DNA from: Catonella sp963539695
GTDB lineage: Bacteria > Bacillota > Clostridia > Lachnospirales > Lachnospiraceae
Direction of reading: 5' to 3'
Assembly: GCA_963539695.1 (NCBI GenBank)
Contig: CAUTOC010000010.1
Coordinates: 1 to 64,000 of the forward strand
DNA: 64,000 bases
Shown here: positions 61,572-64,000 of the stretch, in pieces
Layout of the letters: each line of letters begins with the position of its first letter
Numbering within the stretch: position 1 is the first letter of the stretch
Notes under the pieces: model-generated
Seen by the model: only the letters and a program-made list of their open reading frames with translations
What the model was told of the DNA's origin: nothing
Database searches by the model: none
Made by a program: the position numbers and the translations under genes

Positions 61572-62168
61572 TTACTTAGAATACAACTCGACAATGAACA
61601 CCTCATCTACAGGAACATCAATCTGATCTCTTGTCGGAATCTCCTTAACAATTGCAGTAAGATTCTCACGATCCATTTCAAGCCAAGCCGGAACAAGTCT
61701 TCCGTTTGTAGCTTCAAGGACATCTTTTACTCTCTGTATTGACTTCTTCTTTTCCTTGATTTCAATTTTGTCACCTACAGCTACATTATAAGAAGGGATA
61801 TTTACCTGCTTACCGTTTACAAGTACCATTTTATGTCCAACCATCTGTCTTGCTTCTTTTCTTGTTCTTGCAAGACCGAGACGGAAAATAACATTATCAA
61901 GCCTTAACTCAAGGAGAATCATAAGGTTCTCACCCGTTGTACCATATTTAAGCTTTTTAGCCCTTGCAAAGTTATTACGGAAAGGTTTTTCCAATACGCC
62001 ATAGATGAACTTAGCTTTCTGTTTCTCACGAAGCTGAGCACCATATTCACTTATTTTTCTTCTGCCGTTACCTGCAGTTCTCTTAGACTTCTTATCAAGT
62101 CCCATAACCATTGGTTCTATGCCGAGAGCCCTGCATCTCTTTAATACAGGCACCATATCTCTTGCCAT
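61572..62168 (-). CDS. rpsD: 30S ribosomal protein S4
   Basis: A 198-residue primary 16S rRNA-binding protein; in several bacteria it also represses its operon. The KQKAKFIYGVLEKPFRN part and the S4 RNA-binding domain (LELRLDNVIFRLGLARTRKE) are typical. No zinc-binding Cys cluster is present. Confidence 0.98.
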   Translation of the reverse strand: MARDMVPVLKRCRALGIEPMVMGLDKKSKRTAGNGRRKISEYGAQLREKQKAKFIYGVLEKPFRNNFARAKKLKYGTTGENLMILLELRLDNVIFRLGLARTRKEARQMVGHKMVLVNGKQVNIPSYNVAVGDKIEIKEKKKSIQRVKDVLEATNGRLVPAWLEMDRENLTAIVKEIPTRDQIDVPVDEVFIVELYSK

Positions 62169-62200
62169 TTATTTTTCCTCCTAAAATAATCTACCTGGAA

Positions 62201-62602
62201 TTAAACTCTTCTACGCTTTGGCGGTCTACATCCGTTATGAGGTACCGGAGTAACATCCTTAATGCTTGTTACCTGAATTCCGCAAGCCTCTAAAGCACGA
62301 ATAGCTGCTTCTCTGCCTGCACCGGGTCCTTTAACCATAACCTCAACAGATTTTAATCCATGAACAACAGCAGCCTTTGCTGCAGTCTCTGCTGCCATCT
62401 GAGCAGCGTAAGGGGTAGACTTTCTAGAGCCTCTGAAACCAAGTCCGCCTGCACTTGCCCATGAAAGAGCATTGCCTTCAGAATCTGTTAATGTAACTAT
62501 TGTATTATTAAATGATGACTGAATGTGTGCCTGTCCGCGTTCGACATTCTTTTTCACACGCTTCTTTGTCACTTTTTTTGCTGCACCTTTTGCACTAGCC
62601 AT
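62201..62602 (-). CDS. rpsK: 30S ribosomal protein S11
   Basis: A 133-residue platform protein: basic N-terminus, then GQAHIQSSFNNTIVTLTDSEG, SRKSTPYAAQMAAE and the end PHNGCRPPKRRRV. Confidence 0.98.
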   Translation of the reverse strand: MASAKGAAKKVTKKRVKKNVERGQAHIQSSFNNTIVTLTDSEGNALSWASAGGLGFRGSRKSTPYAAQMAAETAAKAAVVHGLKSVEVMVKGPGAGREAAIRALEACGIQVTSIKDVTPVPHNGCRPPKRRRV

Positions 62603-62623
62603 GACCTAAGAATCCTCCTTTAA

Positions 62624-62992
62624 TTATTTCTTCTTGTTTGCAATGGTCTTCTTTGGACCTTTTCTTGTCCTTGCGTTGTTCTTTGTGTTCTGTCCACGAA
62701 CAGGAAGTCCCTTTCTATGACGAACACCTCTGTAACAACCGATCTCCTGAAGTCTCTTGATATTCATAGCTACTTCACGGCGAAGATCACCTTCAACCAG
62801 AACGGATTCTTCAATCACATCACGAATTTTTCCAACCTGTTCGTCAGAAAGATCCTTGCAACGAATGTCCGGATCAACAGCTGCCTTTGTTAAAATTTCA
62901 TTAGATTTAGCTCTTCCTATACCATAGATATAAGTAAGGCCAATCTCTACACGCTTCTCTCTTGGTAAATCGACACCACTAATACGAGCCAT
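62624..62992 (-). CDS. rpsM: 30S ribosomal protein S13
   Basis: A 122-residue head protein: ARISGVDLPREKRVEIGLTY at the start, YRGVRHRKGLPVRGQNTKNN and a basic tail. Preceded by a 254-base gap with three clear hairpins. Confidence 0.98.
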   Translation of the reverse strand: MARISGVDLPREKRVEIGLTYIYGIGRAKSNEILTKAAVDPDIRCKDLSDEQVGKIRDVIEESVLVEGDLRREVAMNIKRLQEIGCYRGVRHRKGLPVRGQNTKNNARTRKGPKKTIANKKK

Positions 62993-63246
62993 TAGCGTTT
63001 AACCTCCGTTATTTTTTCAATTATTAGTAACAATATATGTGAAATTTGGTATCGGAATGATGATTTCCTCTACCCAGCCGCTTTAAACCGTACAACGAAA
63101 TGATGAATTTCGAGGTGAAGAAAAATTTATCTTCATAATATAAGCATTTGCTTATAAATACGGTATCACAGATATGACCGGCTCACATTTCCGGTGATAT
63201 CCATAACGCAGAAAGCAAGACCTCTAATTATTAATCTTAATCAGAA
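62993..63246 (-). promoter_or_regulatory. Structured gap between rpmJ and rpsM
   Basis: Three hairpins are visible in the transcript: GATAT-ACCGG/CCGGT-ATATC (63171-63201), TATAAGCA/TGCTTATA (63139-63156) and CGAAAT/ATTTCG (63096-63112). In other bacteria rpsM and rpmJ are only tens of bases apart, so this may be a control leader, for example bound by S4. Confidence 0.5.
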
Positions 63247-63360
63247 TTATCCCTGTCTCTGCTTGTGTTTTGGGTTCTCACAGATGATTCTGATTGCACC
63301 CTTTCTCTTGATAACCTTGCACTTTTCGCAAATTGGCTTCACAGATGACCTAACTTTCAT
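63247..63360 (-). CDS. rpmJ: 50S ribosomal protein L36
   Basis: A 37-residue protein, MKVRSSVKPICEKCKVIKRK at the start, with zinc ligands C11, C14, C27 and H32. AAAGGAG precedes the ATG. It is first in the operon, with its own promoter; infA, which usually precedes it, is not here. Confidence 0.98.
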   Translation of the reverse strand: MKVRSSVKPICEKCKVIKRKGAIRIICENPKHKQRQG

Positions 63361-63395
63361 TTCGAAAACTCCTTTCTGAATAAAGTCCACTTTAT

Positions 63396-63424
63396 ATACT
63401 AACACAGAATAATGCTAGTTTCAA
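63396..63424 (-). promoter_or_regulatory. Promoter of the rpmJ-alpha operon
   Basis: TTGAAA (63419-63424), 17-base spacer, TAGTAT (63396-63401), about 36 bases before rpmJ. Confidence 0.72.
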
Positions 63425-63489
63425 GAGGAAATTTTGAAATATTTTTTAAAAAAAATTTAAAAATATCAAATAAATTTTGAAATACAAAA

Positions 63490-63586
63490 GGGCTGTTTCA
63501 CTAAGTAAAAGTACTGCAAGATACAGTAAATTTTTCATCAAATTATAACTGTATTTTGTGTATCTCATTCTTAATGCGACAGTCCC
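63490..63586. repeat. Dispersed hairpin element, family A copy 3
   Basis: GGGCTGTTTCACTAAGTAAA at the left and a near complement ending TTAATGCGACAGTCCC at the right. It lies between the glycosidase 3' end and the alpha operon promoter, where it can serve as terminator for the glycosidase gene. Confidence 0.8.
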
Positions 63587-63621
63587 TTCTACATTTTTAT
63601 TGAAAACAGAATATTTTTTTA

Positions 63622-64000
63622 CTAAGCTTCAAATATATAAGCTCTAAAGCCTTCCATCTCAATTCCTGAGTTAAACTCTATCTTATCGCCTGTAATTAAA
63701 TCTGTCAGGCTTCCACCTACACCCTCAAGGTTAAAATTAAGCCTTGCATTTCCACCATCTGCATTTATAGTAACCACAATGCGTTTTCCATCTTTTTCCC
63801 TTAAAAATGCACACTGCTTATTTGCTATCTGTAAAGTCTTAAAACTTCCGTACCAAAGTGCAGGAGCTTCATTATATATCTTAGTTAATTTAGTTATATA
63901 TTCTGTAATTTCATTAAATTCAGGCTTTTCAAAAGCAGGCCTAAGTGCAGGGTCTCCTTCTTTTTTATCTGCCTTAAATCCCCATTCACTTCCATAGTAA
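63622..64000 (-). CDS. Alpha-amylase family glycoside hydrolase, C-terminal part (cut by window edge)
   Basis: The last 126 codons of a GH13-type enzyme. YYGSEWGFKADKKEGDPALRP is the conserved segment after the third catalytic residue in GH13 proteins, followed by the all-beta C-terminal domain (KRIVVTINADGGNARLNFNL, GFRAYIFEA). Substrate specificity (alpha-glucan or maltodextrin) cannot be told from this part. Confidence 0.85.
   Translation of the reverse strand, partial: YYGSEWGFKADKKEGDPALRPAFEKPEFNEITEYITKLTKIYNEAPALWYGSFKTLQIANKQCAFLREKDGKRIVVTINADGGNARLNFNLEGVGGSLTDLITGDKIEFNSGIEMEGFRAYIFEA

Overview
The window is a low-GC chromosomal segment from an anaerobic Gram-positive bacterium of the class Clostridia, most like the Lachnospiraceae. 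The evidence is the Stickland-type glycine reductase system with selenocysteine (Sec) machinery, a superoxide reductase, a 178-residue ribosomal protein L17, ECF transporter genes, strong AGGAGG ribosome sites and T-rich terminators. I cannot name the genus. There is no phage, insertion sequence, integrase or CRISPR array; nearly all of it is ordinary chromosome with a few decayed genes and small hairpin repeats.

Region 1 (1-21000, all minus strand) is a selenium and glycine-fermentation island. Read in the direction of transcription it holds tig-clpP-clpX-rarA, a cysteine desulfurase-like gene, yedF, a DUF3343 gene, then tRNA-Sec with its own promoter. After these come trxB, trxA, grdA, grdC, grdD, grdX, grdE, grdB, an alanine/glycine symporter, and a separate selD-selA-selB operon that runs off the left edge. 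Three in-frame UGA codons are classic Sec sites (GrdA U44, GrdB U351, SelD U17). A fourth lies in selA itself (codon 339 of a gene otherwise of normal length) and is the most puzzling observation in the window. The genes make one system: the desulfurase, YedF and DUF3343 proteins may handle selenium, SelD makes selenophosphate, SelA charges tRNA-Sec, SelB delivers it, and the selenoproteins GrdA and GrdB reduce glycine to acetyl phosphate with electrons from TrxB and TrxA.

Region 2 (21000-43000) is mixed housekeeping: a diguanylate cyclase, an AAA ATPase behind three helically phased 18-bp palindromes, a hypoxanthine-DNA glycosylase, lepA, rpsT, superoxide reductase, a GNAT acetyltransferase with its catalytic middle deleted and preceded by a possible leader peptide, panE-alr, a heterodimeric ABC exporter, mgtC, rpsB-tsf, queH, pepF, an HD-GYP protein, and rplJ-rplL with an L10 leader and attenuator. 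Region 3 (43000-55300) has a small exported protein, tRNA-Thr, a ROK kinase, truA with the ECF module (ecfA1-ecfA2-ecfT), and a sialic-acid operon (nanE, sugar ABC transporter, nanA, yhcH, then an RpiR regulator).

Region 4 (55300-64000) has an orphan LytTR response regulator facing a run of plus-strand genes (unknown protein, lipoprotein, frameshifted clostripain-like protease). It ends with the alpha operon (rpmJ, a structured gap, rpsM-rpsK-rpsD-rpoA-rplQ) and the 3' end of an alpha-amylase-family gene. Two families of small dispersed inverted repeats were found by eye: one of about 95 bp with three copies, and one marked by a 19-bp tail with four copies.
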